Below, in pieces: positions 34,322-42,914 of a stretch of 62,426 nucleotides of DNA. This DNA is from Limnobacter sp. CACIAM 66H1 (GTDB lineage: Bacteria; Pseudomonadota; Gammaproteobacteria; Burkholderiales; Burkholderiaceae_B). Location of the stretch: positions 1-62,426 of the forward strand of contig NZ_LUJK01000013.1 in the NCBI RefSeq assembly GCF_001601825.1. The letters run 5' to 3'. The notes under the pieces were generated by a model. That model was not told where the DNA came from. It ran no database searches and saw nothing but the letters and a program-made list of their open reading frames with translations. Positions within the stretch are counted from its first letter, which is position 1. Each line of letters starts with the position of its first letter. Made by a program: the position numbers and the translations under genes.

Positions 34322-35515
34322 TTAGATCAGTTCGATCGCCAGTGCCGTGGCTTCGCCACCGCCAATGCACAAACTGGCCACGCCGATTTTTCCGTTTGTC
34401 TTTTTCAATGCACCGATCAAGGTACATACAATTCGGGCTCCGCTGGCACCAATGGGGTGACCCAAAGCACACGCGCCGCCGTGAATATTCACTTTGTCTG
34501 CAGGCAGGTTCAAGTCAGCCATTGCAGCCATGGTCACCACAGCAAATGCTTCGTTGATTTCAAACAAATCAACCTGTGCGGCGTTCAGGCCGATTTTTTC
34601 AAACAGCCCTTGTAACGCACCAACCGGCGCGGTGGTAAACAAACTTGGCTTTTGTGCATGGGTGCTGTGCCCCAGTATGCGCGCCAAGGGCTTGATTCCC
34701 AGCTTTTCTGCGTGGCTTTGTTTCATCATCACCACTGCGGCCGCGCCATCGGAAATGGATGAACTGTTGGCAGCAGTGACTGTGCCGCCATCACGTCGAA
34801 AGGCAGGTTTCAACGTGGGGATCTTGGCCGGGTCTGCTTTCAGGGGCTGTTCATCGGTGCTGACGACTTCCGTGCCTTTGCGGCTGAGCACTTCGATCGG
34901 AGCAATTTCCCACTGAAAACTCCCGTCTTCCGTGGCTTGTTTGGCCCTGGTCAGTGAACGAATCGCGAACTCGTCTTGCGCCTGGCGTGTAAAGCGATAC
35001 TGGTCGGCACATTCTTCGGCAAAAGTGCCCATCAGTCTGCCTTTGTCGTAGGCGTCCTCCAGGCCATCAAGAAACATGTGGTCCATCACTTGCCCATGGC
35101 CCATGCGCATACCGCCGCGCGCCTTGGGCAGCAGGTAGGGTGCATTGCTCATGCTTTCCATGCCGCCAGCCACTGCCACTTCGGCACTACCGGCAAGCAG
35201 GCTGTCATGCGCCATCATAATGGCCTTCATGCCCGAGCCACACATTTTGTTGATGGTGGTGCAGGCGCTGCTCAATGGCAAACCTGCAGTAAGCGCGGCC
35301 TGACGTGCTGGCGCTTGCCCCTGGCCAGCAGGTAGTACGCATCCCATGATCACTTCATCCACTTTTTCAGACAGCGTGGGATGACCTGCACGCAGCACGG
35401 CTTGTTGAATGGCGTGTGCGCCCAGTTCGCTGGCTGTAAAACCAGACATGCTGCCCTGAAAACCGCCCATGGGGGTGCGGGCGGCAGATACAATCACGAT
35501 GGGGTCGTGCTTCAT
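34322..35515 (-). CDS. Acetyl-CoA C-acyltransferase (thiolase)
   Basis: This 397-residue thiolase condenses or cleaves acyl-CoA at the beta-keto position. The nucleophilic cysteine is in NKMCGSGMKA (about residue 90), and the other catalytic residues are in NEAFA, GHPIGASG and the C-terminal CIGGGEATALA. Full length and an intact signature put it in the biosynthetic/AtoB-PhaA type rather than FadA. It lies 80 bp downstream of metE's stop on the same strand and begins an operon with the Kef antiporter. The link with the antiporter may be positional only. Confidence 0.93.
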   Translation of the reverse strand: MKHDPIVIVSAARTPMGGFQGSMSGFTASELGAHAIQQAVLRAGHPTLSEKVDEVIMGCVLPAGQGQAPARQAALTAGLPLSSACTTINKMCGSGMKAIMMAHDSLLAGSAEVAVAGGMESMSNAPYLLPKARGGMRMGHGQVMDHMFLDGLEDAYDKGRLMGTFAEECADQYRFTRQAQDEFAIRSLTRAKQATEDGSFQWEIAPIEVLSRKGTEVVSTDEQPLKADPAKIPTLKPAFRRDGGTVTAANSSSISDGAAAVVMMKQSHAEKLGIKPLARILGHSTHAQKPSLFTTAPVGALQGLFEKIGLNAAQVDLFEINEAFAVVTMAAMADLNLPADKVNIHGGACALGHPIGASGARIVCTLIGALKKTNGKIGVASLCIGGGEATALAIELI

Positions 35516-35595
35516 GGTTTGGGGTCTCCGGGAAAACAGGTGTTATTGGTCCTATTTTCCCGTGCCCACGGGGTTTTTAACCCCCTGTGCAGCAA

Positions 35596-37944
35596 TTATG
35601 CAGCAGTTTTTTCAGACCGGTTTTTAGCTTGCAGTTCGTCCCGCAATACCTGTGTCGCCTTCACCATCACAGCCAAAGCCGCCTCGGTTTCTTCCCAGCC
35701 ACGGGTTTTCAGGCCGCAATCGGGGTTCACCCACAGATTTTCGGGTGGAATAACCTGCGCGGCTTTGCGGATCAGGCGAACAATTTCATCCTGGCCCGGT
35801 ACGCGGGGCGAGTGAATGTCGTAGACACCCGGGCCAATTTCATTGGGGTAATGAAATTCGCCAAATCCGCGCAGCAATTCCATGTCGGAACGGCTGGTTT
35901 CAATGGTAATCACATCGGCATCCATGGCCGCAATGGCGGGCAAAATATCGTTGAACTCCGAGTAGCACATGTGGGTGTGAATTTGCGTGTCGTCCCGCAC
36001 CGGGCTTGCTGAAATTCGGAAAGCCCTGCTTGCCCAGTTCAAGTAATCCTCCCAGCGTGCCTTGCGCAGTGGCAATCCTTCCCGGTAGGCGGGTTCATCA
36101 ATTTGAATCATGCCAATTCCAGCAGTTTCCAGGTCGGCAACCTCATCGCGAATAGCCAACGCAATTTGTAGTGCTGTCGTCGCGCGGGGCTGGTCGTTGC
36201 GCACGAAGCTCCACTGCAAAATGGTGACGGGGCCTGTGAGCATGCCTTTTACAGGTTTTTCACTCAGACTTTGGGCAAAGCGGGCTACATCCACTGTCAT
36301 TGCTTTGGGGCGAGATACGTCACCAAACAGAATTGGTGGCTTTACGCAACGTGAACCATAGCTTTGTACCCAACCGTTGGCTGAGAAAGTAAAACCTTCC
36401 AGTTGCTCGCCAAAATACTCAACCATGTCATTGCGTTCTGCCTCGCCGTGTACCAGCACATCCAGGCCGATCCGTTCCTGGAATTCAATGGCTTGGCGAA
36501 TTTCCTGACTGATGTGTTGCCAGTAAGTGGTTTCGTCAATTTCGTTTTTCTTGAACCGCGCACGCAAGTTGCGAATGTTTTTGGTTTGTGGAAACGAGCC
36601 AATGGTGGTAGTAGGGTAGGCTGGCAGTCCAAAACGCTTGCGTTGCAACTGCTGGCGAATTGCAAACTCGCTGCCACGCTGGTCGGCAGTCGGAGCCAAT
36701 GCAGCCAGGCGGGCCCTCACTTCCGGGTTGTTCAGCAGAGGGCTTTGAGTGCGTTGTTTGACAGTGGCTTGATGTTCGTTCCAAAGCGATGCCAAAGCAC
36801 CCGTCAGTGTTTTTCCTTGCAGTTGCGTTTTAGCGGCTTGCTTAAGCAACTCCAGTTCTTCGAGTTTCTCGATGGCACCCGCCAGCCAAGGTTTTACAAG
36901 CGGGTTGATGGTGGTGTCGTTGTTGAAACGGTAAGGCACATGCAACAGCGAGCAACTCGGTGCAAGCCATACTTCACCTTTGCCGGCATCAAAAGATTTG
37001 GCGATTTGGTGAAGCGCGGCCTGAAGGTCAGTTTTCCAGATGTTGCGACCATCGATCAAGCCGAGCGACAACACTTTGTAGTTGGGCAGCCAGTCCAATA
37101 CCAAAGGCAAGTCCTCTTCAGCGCGTACGCAGTCAATGTGCAGACCGTCTACCGGCAATTTGCACACTGGGCTGGTATGCCCTTGCGTGGTTGAAAAATA
37201 AGTAGCCAACAAAATTTTTACGCCGCTGCTTTTCAGTTGCAAGTAGCTGCGTTCGTATGCAGCCAGATAATTGCCGGGCAGGTCCAGGCCCAGAACAGGT
37301 TCATCCAGTTGCACCCATTCAATGCCGTTTGCTTTAAGCTCGGCCAGAATTTGGCCGTACACGGGCAGCAGTTGTTCGAGCAAATCAAACGGCTCAAAAC
37401 CTGCCTGCTTGCTTTTGCCTAGAAACAAGAATGTGAGCGGACCAATCAAACTGACTTTGATCGGATGGTTCAAGGTTTTGGCCTGTTCAATTTGCTCTAC
37501 AAGGCTTGCTGTATGCGCCTTAAATACTGTGTTTGATGTGAATTCCGGCACCATGTAGTGGTAGTTGGTGTCGAACCACTTGGTCATTTCCAGAGCCCAG
37601 GTTTCGTGAACATGCGTACAGCTGTGGTTCTCGGTTGACTTTCCACGAACCATGGTGAAGTAGCGTTGCAGCTTGGATTGTTCTGCTTTGAACTCGAAAC
37701 GTGCTGGCTCGCAACCCAGCAATTGAATGTGGTCGGCCATTTGATCATAGAAGGCAAAGTCGCCCACAGTAATGAAATCAAGTCCGGAATCAATTTGAGC
37801 CTGCCAGTGCTTCAGGCGTAGTTCATGCGCGGTGGCGCGCAGTTCTTCCTCAGTGGTTTCGCCGCGCCAGTGGCTTTCTAGCGCAAATTTCAATTCACGG
37901 TTCTCACCGATTCTGGGAAAACCCAGGGTGTGCGTTTTAATCAT
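35596..37944 (-). CDS. metE: Cobalamin-independent methionine synthase MetE
   Basis: This 782-residue enzyme transfers a methyl group from 5-methyltetrahydropteroyl-triglutamate to homocysteine. Both MetE halves are present. The N-terminal LGFPRIGENRELKFALE and the C-terminal catalytic domain from about residue 430 (TTIGSFPQTKNIRNLR) are full length. Zinc and homocysteine residues sit in HGEAERNDMVEYF, HTHMCYSEF and the late NPDCGLKTRGW. Length is normal. It is divergent from metR with 96 bp between them, and the gap holds a MetR box and a second inverted repeat. Confidence 0.97.
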   Translation of the reverse strand: MIKTHTLGFPRIGENRELKFALESHWRGETTEEELRATAHELRLKHWQAQIDSGLDFITVGDFAFYDQMADHIQLLGCEPARFEFKAEQSKLQRYFTMVRGKSTENHSCTHVHETWALEMTKWFDTNYHYMVPEFTSNTVFKAHTASLVEQIEQAKTLNHPIKVSLIGPLTFLFLGKSKQAGFEPFDLLEQLLPVYGQILAELKANGIEWVQLDEPVLGLDLPGNYLAAYERSYLQLKSSGVKILLATYFSTTQGHTSPVCKLPVDGLHIDCVRAEEDLPLVLDWLPNYKVLSLGLIDGRNIWKTDLQAALHQIAKSFDAGKGEVWLAPSCSLLHVPYRFNNDTTINPLVKPWLAGAIEKLEELELLKQAAKTQLQGKTLTGALASLWNEHQATVKQRTQSPLLNNPEVRARLAALAPTADQRGSEFAIRQQLQRKRFGLPAYPTTTIGSFPQTKNIRNLRARFKKNEIDETTYWQHISQEIRQAIEFQERIGLDVLVHGEAERNDMVEYFGEQLEGFTFSANGWVQSYGSRCVKPPILFGDVSRPKAMTVDVARFAQSLSEKPVKGMLTGPVTILQWSFVRNDQPRATTALQIALAIRDEVADLETAGIGMIQIDEPAYREGLPLRKARWEDYLNWASRAFRISASPVRDDTQIHTHMCYSEFNDILPAIAAMDADVITIETSRSDMELLRGFGEFHYPNEIGPGVYDIHSPRVPGQDEIVRLIRKAAQVIPPENLWVNPDCGLKTRGWEETEAALAVMVKATQVLRDELQAKNRSEKTAA

Positions 37945-37995
37945 GGTGTTTCTTCTTGTGTGGCAATTAAAACATCATGATCGACATAAACAGAG

Positions 37996-38015
37996 TATTA
38001 TTCAAACGAATAATA
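37996..38015. promoter_or_regulatory. Inverted repeat in the metE-metR gap
   Basis: TATTATTC (37996-38003) and GAATAATA (38008-38015) form a perfect 8-bp inverted repeat with a 4-nt spacer. It contains TTC-N4-GAA and lies 52 bp upstream of metE, near where activators bind. It may be a second MetR contact. Confidence 0.5.
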
Positions 38016-38028
38016 TTATCGAAAATAG

Positions 38029-38041
38029 TGAATAGAATTCA
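38029..38041. promoter_or_regulatory. MetR box
   Basis: TGAATAGAATTCA matches the MetR consensus TGAA-N5-TTCA exactly. It overlaps the first base of the metR start codon and lies 85 bp upstream of metE, as expected for metR autoregulation and metE activation. Confidence 0.72.
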
Positions 38042-38967
38042 TGTCAAAAAGTATTCTGGAATTGCGCCACCTGCGTACCCTACAGGCCATTGAACAAACC
38101 GGCAGCCTTAGCCGTGCGGCCGATGTGTTGTGCATTACCCAAAGTGCGGTGTCGCATCAAGTCAAGGCGCTGGAAGACTGGCTAGGAGAAGAACTGGTCT
38201 ACAAACAGGGTGGGCAAAGCCGTTTCAGCGTGGTGGGGCAACGCCTGTTGCAGCTGGCCGGGCAGGTGCTGGGGCAGGTGGACCAGGCTGAGCTTGATAT
38301 TTTGCAAATGAAGCAGGGGGCAGGCGGCCCGCTGCGTGTGGCCGTGGAGTGCCACACCTGCTTTGACTGGCTGATGCCATCGATGGATGTGTACCGCAAC
38401 CGATGGCCAGAAGTTGAACTGGACATTGTTTCCGGTTTTCATGCAGACCCGGTGGGGCTATTGCACAAGGGCGATGCGGAACTTGCAATCGTCTCCGAAC
38501 TTTGCGAGGAGGAGGGCATTGTTTCCTTTCCGCTGTTTCGGTTCGAAATGGTAGGCCTGGTGCCTGTGGATTCAAAACTGGCCAAGCGTACCTATTTAAA
38601 GCCCTCTGATTTTGCTGGTGAAACTTTGCTGACCTACCCGGTGCCCGACGACATGCTGGATGTGATCAAGCATTTTCTGACTCCCGCCGGTGTACAGGTG
38701 AAGCGCCGCAGCAGCGAACTGACTGTGGCGCTGTTGCAATTGGTGGCCAGCAAACGCGGGCTTTCAGCCTTGCCAGCCTGGGCGGTGAAAGGCTATGTGG
38801 ACCGCGGTTATGTGGCCCAGGTGCCTTTGGGTAGAAAGGGTTTGATGTCAACCTTGTACGCAGCTTTACCCAAAGCCATCGCGGGCAAACATTACACCGC
38901 CGACTTTGTGGCGGTGATGCGGGAAGTGTGTGCGCGGGAACTGGATGGAATTGAGTTGTTGGGGTGA
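38041..38967 (+). CDS. metR: MetR, LysR-type activator of metE
   Basis: This 308-residue LysR-type regulator has an N-terminal winged helix (ELRHLRTLQAIEQTGSLSRAADVLCITQSAVSHQVKALED). The co-inducer domain (about residues 90-300) resembles MetR, which binds homocysteine and activates metE. Its divergent position to metE and a MetR box in the gap support the name. The start codon overlaps the box, so MetR may block its own translation start region or promoter. The C terminus is 12 bp from the opposing small secreted gene. Confidence 0.92.
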   Translation: MSKSILELRHLRTLQAIEQTGSLSRAADVLCITQSAVSHQVKALEDWLGEELVYKQGGQSRFSVVGQRLLQLAGQVLGQVDQAELDILQMKQGAGGPLRVAVECHTCFDWLMPSMDVYRNRWPEVELDIVSGFHADPVGLLHKGDAELAIVSELCEEEGIVSFPLFRFEMVGLVPVDSKLAKRTYLKPSDFAGETLLTYPVPDDMLDVIKHFLTPAGVQVKRRSSELTVALLQLVASKRGLSALPAWAVKGYVDRGYVAQVPLGRKGLMSTLYAALPKAIAGKHYTADFVAVMREVCARELDGIELLG

Positions 38968-38979
38968 TACCTTACAGAT

Positions 38980-39423
38980 TCATTCCACAAAAACATTGCA
39001 ATAGTCCAGTGTGTATTTTCCGTCTGCTGACTTCTTCATGTACTGCCTGGTGTCGATCTGTAGAAAGACAGGACTTGTGTCTTGAATATTGCTCTTTCTG
39101 AGACGTTCGAGCAATTCCCATCGAGATTGCTGGGCGGGGCTAATCCGGTTTTTGATTGGCTCTATGCCTTTGAATCGGATCTGAATTGTTTTTTGGCAGT
39201 TGGGAGCTTTGATCGGGAAAAGATTTTTGTCGATTAACAATTCAAATTGTGACCAGTTCCTGACGAAAGATTCGAGCGTGGTTTGAGCGTCTTGATTCAC
39301 CTTCAAAATACTTGTATCCGAAATATAGATGGTCGGTCTCTCGATGAACCGGATGGGTTCAGCGAAAACGGAGTTTAGATGGCTACAAGTTAAAATCACG
39401 AGCACACTAAATTTATTTGGCAT
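38980..39423 (-). CDS. Small secreted protein, 147 aa (possible immunity protein)
   Basis: I do not recognise this 147-residue protein. It has a Sec signal peptide (MPNKFSVLVILTCSHLNSVFA) and a mature part of about 125 residues with two cysteines (APNCQKT and DYCNVF) that could form a disulfide. It overlaps the 3' end of the upstream lysozyme-like gene by 11 nt, so the two are co-expressed. Base composition looks AT-richer than the surroundings. A periplasmic inhibitor or immunity protein for the lysozyme-like partner would fit, but this is inference. Confidence 0.6.
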   Translation of the reverse strand: MPNKFSVLVILTCSHLNSVFAEPIRFIERPTIYISDTSILKVNQDAQTTLESFVRNWSQFELLIDKNLFPIKAPNCQKTIQIRFKGIEPIKNRISPAQQSRWELLERLRKSNIQDTSPVFLQIDTRQYMKKSADGKYTLDYCNVFVE

Positions 39424-39910
39424 CACAAACCAGCTCCCCAACGGTTTGATTCCATACTTCCACATATTTGTCGGGGAATCCCTTGCCTAAAATTGTGTTG
39501 TAGTATTTTTTCCAGTAATTGGCCATGCCTACAATGTCTCCTGCATCAGGAATTGCTTCTTTCACCCTAGCGTAATGTACGCGTGCCATGGCTGTTGCAT
39601 ACGAATCGTTGTTGATGAGTTCTTCTTCTGCATTCGCTTTGTGGGAAGTTTTGAATTGCAAAACCTTGTCAGCCAGAGATTTGCGATAGCTGAGATAGTT
39701 GTCCCAAATGTCGTCATGCGTTGCCATTTCCATTTGATACAAGCCGCGAGCAGGACCTTTGCCCATTTGCTTTCGCCAGGTTAATCGGCTTTCAACCAAC
39801 GCGGTTCCAAGTAGTAATTCAGCGATATTGTCGCCTCCCATATTCATTGTTTTGAGCGTGGGAATGATGATGTCTCGATGAAAAAAATGACAAATGGCTT
39901 TGGTCGGCAT
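39413..39910 (-). CDS. Lysozyme/transglycosylase-like protein, 165 aa
   Basis: This 165-residue protein has no signal peptide. The region LLGTALVESRLTWRKQMGKG with GLYQME soon after resembles the catalytic glutamate and GLMQ-type motif of lysozyme-fold transglycosylases; similar sequences occur in phages. I place it in the lysozyme-like superfamily with moderate doubt. The gene is AT-richer than its neighbours and sits between metR and sbtA, which supports horizontal transfer. It is followed, with 11 nt overlap, by a secreted partner. A peptidoglycan-targeting effector with a periplasmic immunity protein is possible. Confidence 0.55.
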   Translation of the reverse strand: MPTKAICHFFHRDIIIPTLKTMNMGGDNIAELLLGTALVESRLTWRKQMGKGPARGLYQMEMATHDDIWDNYLSYRKSLADKVLQFKTSHKANAEEELINNDSYATAMARVHYARVKEAIPDAGDIVGMANYWKKYYNTILGKGFPDKYVEVWNQTVGELVCDAK

Positions 39911-40003
39911 ATTGGCTCCGTAGAATTAAGAGCCAAAGCGTAAGCCAGCGATTATGGGAGTTCAAATTCAGTGATTTCTACTCACTCCTTGTGATTAGTC
40001 CGC

Positions 40004-40966
40004 TTACCAGCTCGCCAACTGGACATACACAGGTATACCCACCAAAATATTCAGCGGAAATGTAATGCCCAAGGAAAGCCCAACATACAGACTCGGGTTT
40101 GCTTCCGGTATTGCATAACGCACCACAGCGGGCACGGCAATGTAGGAAGCGCTGGCGGCCAGCACCATGAGCAAGGCCGTATCACCTACACTGGCGCCTG
40201 TGGTTTTGGCCAAAACCCAAGCCAGGGCGGCGTGTGCTATCGGCGCAATTACCGCATACGCCACCATCCAGCGAGAAACCGTTTTTAGTTTCGGAAGGTG
40301 TTTGGCTGTGGTCAAACCCATGTCGAGCAAGAAGAAAGCTAGCATGCCCTTGAACAAGTCGCCGGTGAAGGGTTGCATGGCCTGTTTGCCTTCCGCGCCA
40401 CTCATGTAGCCGATCAGCATGGCTCCCAGCAGCAAAAGCTGTGCGCCTTCGGTGAACGATTCTTGCAGCAGGTGAGCAAAGCCTTTTCCAGGTGCCGGGC
40501 TTGAATTAGAACCTTGCCCATGCTTGCGTGCCATGTTGGCAAAGAGCACTGCCAAAATAATGGCGGGCGATTCCATCAAGGCCATGGCGGCAGCCATATG
40601 GCCACCATACGCGATGTCGGATTTTTCGAGAATCTGCACCGCAGTAATGAAAGTCACCGCGCTGACCGAGCCGTAGGTTGCTGCGATTGCGGCTGCATCA
40701 AAAGCGGAAATGCAGCGCTTCAAGATTGGGTAGCTGATCAAAGGCACCAGAACAGCTAGCACAACAGCACTTCCCAAACCGCCCAGCACTTGCGTATTGA
40801 ATCCTGATTCATGCAAGGCAAAACCACCCTTCAGGCCCAGTGCCATCAGCAGGTAAAGGGAGAGGAATCGACTGACCTGTGCAGGAATTTCAAGATTGGA
40901 TTTGATCAGTCCACTGAAAATGCCCAGAAGGAAGAACAGGATTGCGGGGTCTGTGAAGTTGTTCAT
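40004..40966 (-). CDS. sbtA: Sodium-dependent bicarbonate transporter, SbtA family
   Basis: This 320-residue inner-membrane protein has about ten helices and belongs to the SbtA family, which imports bicarbonate with sodium in cyanobacteria. Matching features are AILFFLLGIFSGLIKSNLEIP at the start, FDAAAIAATYGSVSAVTFITA, and AASASYIAVPAVVRYAIPEANPSLY near the end. It is divergent from a LysR regulator that resembles the CbbR/CmpR group, a known arrangement. In a heterotroph it may feed anaplerotic carboxylation. No SbtB gene is next to it. Confidence 0.85.
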   Translation of the reverse strand: MNNFTDPAILFFLLGIFSGLIKSNLEIPAQVSRFLSLYLLMALGLKGGFALHESGFNTQVLGGLGSAVVLAVLVPLISYPILKRCISAFDAAAIAATYGSVSAVTFITAVQILEKSDIAYGGHMAAAMALMESPAIILAVLFANMARKHGQGSNSSPAPGKGFAHLLQESFTEGAQLLLLGAMLIGYMSGAEGKQAMQPFTGDLFKGMLAFFLLDMGLTTAKHLPKLKTVSRWMVAYAVIAPIAHAALAWVLAKTTGASVGDTALLMVLAASASYIAVPAVVRYAIPEANPSLYVGLSLGITFPLNILVGIPVYVQLASW

Positions 40967-41080
40967 GATGCGCGGAATATTGAAAGTGCGCCCATGCTAT
41001 TCACAATGATCAATCATGTAAAATCAGAAAAAAAGAAAATATCATTATTAAAAGGTTATGCAAATGGCGAGGTATAAACC

Positions 41081-41977
41081 ATGAATCTGACTCTTCGGCA
41101 GCTTCACCTGTTCACTGCGCTTGCCCGCCTCAAGAGCATTACAGCGGTTGCGAGGCATTTTCATGTCACCCAGCCCACTGTGTCTATGCAAATGAAGGAG
41201 CTGGCAGAATCAGTGGGTTTGCCTTTGTACGAGGTCATCGGCAAGGCGGTTTACCTAACCCCCGCTGGCCTGGAGCTTGAAACTACGGCGCGTGCCATGT
41301 TGGCGGAACTGGAAGCATTTCAGCAGAGGATTGATGACATCAAAGGTTTTCGGCGAGGCAGGCTGACTGTGGCTGTGGTAAGTACAGCCGAATATTTTGT
41401 ACCCCGCCTGTTGGGCGATTTCTGCACCAAATATCCGGAAGTTGAAATTGCACTGGAGGTGTTGAACCGCAATGGTGTTATTCAGCGGCTGGAACATAAC
41501 CTTGATGACCTCTATATCATGTCCAAACCTCCCGCAAATCTTGATGTGGAGGCCAAGGCCTTCATGACCAATTCCTTGCAGGTGGTTGCACCTGCCGACC
41601 ATCCATTAACCCAGCGCAAGCGTATCAAACACACCGAACTGGCTCGCTACCCATTTATTTTGCGGGAGAGGGGTTCAGGGACCCGCTTGGCTTGTGATTC
41701 GCATTTTGAAAGTTTGGGTTTTGAGCCGACTGTACGGCTGGAACTGGGCAGCAATGAGGCCATTAAACAGGCGGTGCAAGGCGGCATGGGTTTGGCCGTA
41801 CTTTCCGAACATGCCCTGAATGCGGGCACGGCCGCAGGTAGTCTTCAGGTTTTGAATGTACAAAGCTTTCCTATTCACGCCAACTGGTACACGGTTCGGC
41901 CCAATGGCAAACGGCCTTCACCGGTGGCTGCCGATTTTTGGCGCTATTTGAATGTGGATTTAAAGAAAGGGCGCTGA
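41081..41977 (+). CDS. LysR-type regulator, CbbR/CmpR-like
   Basis: This 298-residue LysR protein has a winged helix (LTLRQLHLFTALARLKSITAVARHFHVTQPTVSMQMKELAE) with the PTVSMQ variation common in CbbR, and a C-terminal sensor domain. CbbR/CmpR proteins control carbon fixation or bicarbonate transport in response to metabolites. It is divergent from sbtA with a 114-bp AT-rich gap, so it probably regulates that gene. The start at 41081 lies just after an AAAGG-containing leader. Confidence 0.85.
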   Translation: MNLTLRQLHLFTALARLKSITAVARHFHVTQPTVSMQMKELAESVGLPLYEVIGKAVYLTPAGLELETTARAMLAELEAFQQRIDDIKGFRRGRLTVAVVSTAEYFVPRLLGDFCTKYPEVEIALEVLNRNGVIQRLEHNLDDLYIMSKPPANLDVEAKAFMTNSLQVVAPADHPLTQRKRIKHTELARYPFILRERGSGTRLACDSHFESLGFEPTVRLELGSNEAIKQAVQGGMGLAVLSEHALNAGTAAGSLQVLNVQSFPIHANWYTVRPNGKRPSPVAADFWRYLNVDLKKGR

Positions 41978-42008
41978 ATTGGGGTGTGGATTTGGACCAT
42001 GCTTTAAA

Positions 42009-42022
42009 AACGAACGTTCGTT
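42009..42022. promoter_or_regulatory. TetR-type operator palindrome
   Basis: AACGAACGTTCGTT is a perfect 14-bp palindrome, followed by a further TCG. ACGAACGTTCGT-type sites are typical of TetR-family repressors. It lies 96 bp upstream of the SDR/acyl-CoA dehydrogenase genes. No TetR gene is present in the window. Confidence 0.6.
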
Positions 42023-42117
42023 CGAATTCATCCTCCACCTTGATGGTCTTTTCTGCGTTAACCTTGCGGTTAATCATCTATTTATTTCATAAAAACAGCA
42101 GTTTTGGAGACTTTTGA

Positions 42118-42888
42118 ATGAATCTGAATAATTTGGTAGCGGTGGTTACGGGTGGTGCGTCAGGTCTGGGCCTTGCAACGGTGGAGCAATTTGTTGCTGC
42201 TGGTGCCAAGGTGGCGGTGTTCGACATGAACGAAGAGGCGGGCAAGGCCGCGCAGGCTGCGCACCCCGGAAAAGTGATTTTCCAGAAAGTAAACGTCGCG
42301 GATGCAGCGTCGGCTCGCGCGGGCATTGATGCAACTTTGGCTGCCTTTGGTGCGATTCACATCGCAGTCAACTGTGCAGGTGTGGGCACAGCAGGAAAAA
42401 CGCTGGACCGCGACAGCAAAGCACTTCCCCTTGAGGCGTTTGCGAAAACCATCAATATCAACCTGATTGGTACATTCAACATTGCAAGCCTGGCTGCTGA
42501 AGCCATGGCAAAGAACGCACCCGATGAAGACGGCCAGCGTGGCGTGATCATTAACACCGCTTCGGTCGCTGCATTTGATGGTCAAACAGGTCAGGCTGCC
42601 TATTCAGCCAGTAAGGGTGGTGTGGTTGGCATGACCCTGCCCATGGCCCGCGATTTGGGTCGCTACGGCATTCGGGTCATGACCATTGCCCCAGGCATTT
42701 TTGACACGCCGATGATGCAAGGTGTTTCTGAGGAATACCGCCAGCCCTTGATCGCGATGGTTCAAAACCCCAAGCGGTTCGGTGCGCCCGCTGAATATGG
42801 TCGCCTGTGCGTGAGTATTGTCGAAAACAATTACCTGAACGGTGAAACCATCCGTATCGATGGCAGCATTCGCATGCAGGCGAAGTAA
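42118..42888 (+). CDS. 3-hydroxyacyl-CoA dehydrogenase, HSD10-like SDR
   Basis: This 256-residue SDR has TGGASGLGLATVEQF as NAD-binding motif, NCAGVG, the active serine in NTASVAAFDGQTGQAAYSASKGG and YSASK for YxxxK. The DGQTGQAAYSASKGG stretch and the ending NYLNGETIRIDGSIRM are typical of the HSD17B10 / 3-hydroxy-2-methylbutyryl-CoA dehydrogenase group. It would oxidise a 3-hydroxyacyl-CoA in beta-oxidation or isoleucine breakdown. It is followed 26 bp later by acyl-CoA dehydrogenase, forming a two-gene operon under a TetR-type palindrome. Confidence 0.9.
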   Translation: MNLNNLVAVVTGGASGLGLATVEQFVAAGAKVAVFDMNEEAGKAAQAAHPGKVIFQKVNVADAASARAGIDATLAAFGAIHIAVNCAGVGTAGKTLDRDSKALPLEAFAKTININLIGTFNIASLAAEAMAKNAPDEDGQRGVIINTASVAAFDGQTGQAAYSASKGGVVGMTLPMARDLGRYGIRVMTIAPGIFDTPMMQGVSEEYRQPLIAMVQNPKRFGAPAEYGRLCVSIVENNYLNGETIRIDGSIRMQAK

Positions 42889-42914
42889 TAGAAGTATCTG
42901 AATAAGGAATCATC

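Noticed and set aside
36403-37194. 263-codon open frame on the plus strand
   Set aside because: It is antisense to the intact metE gene, has no ribosome-binding site and no family features.
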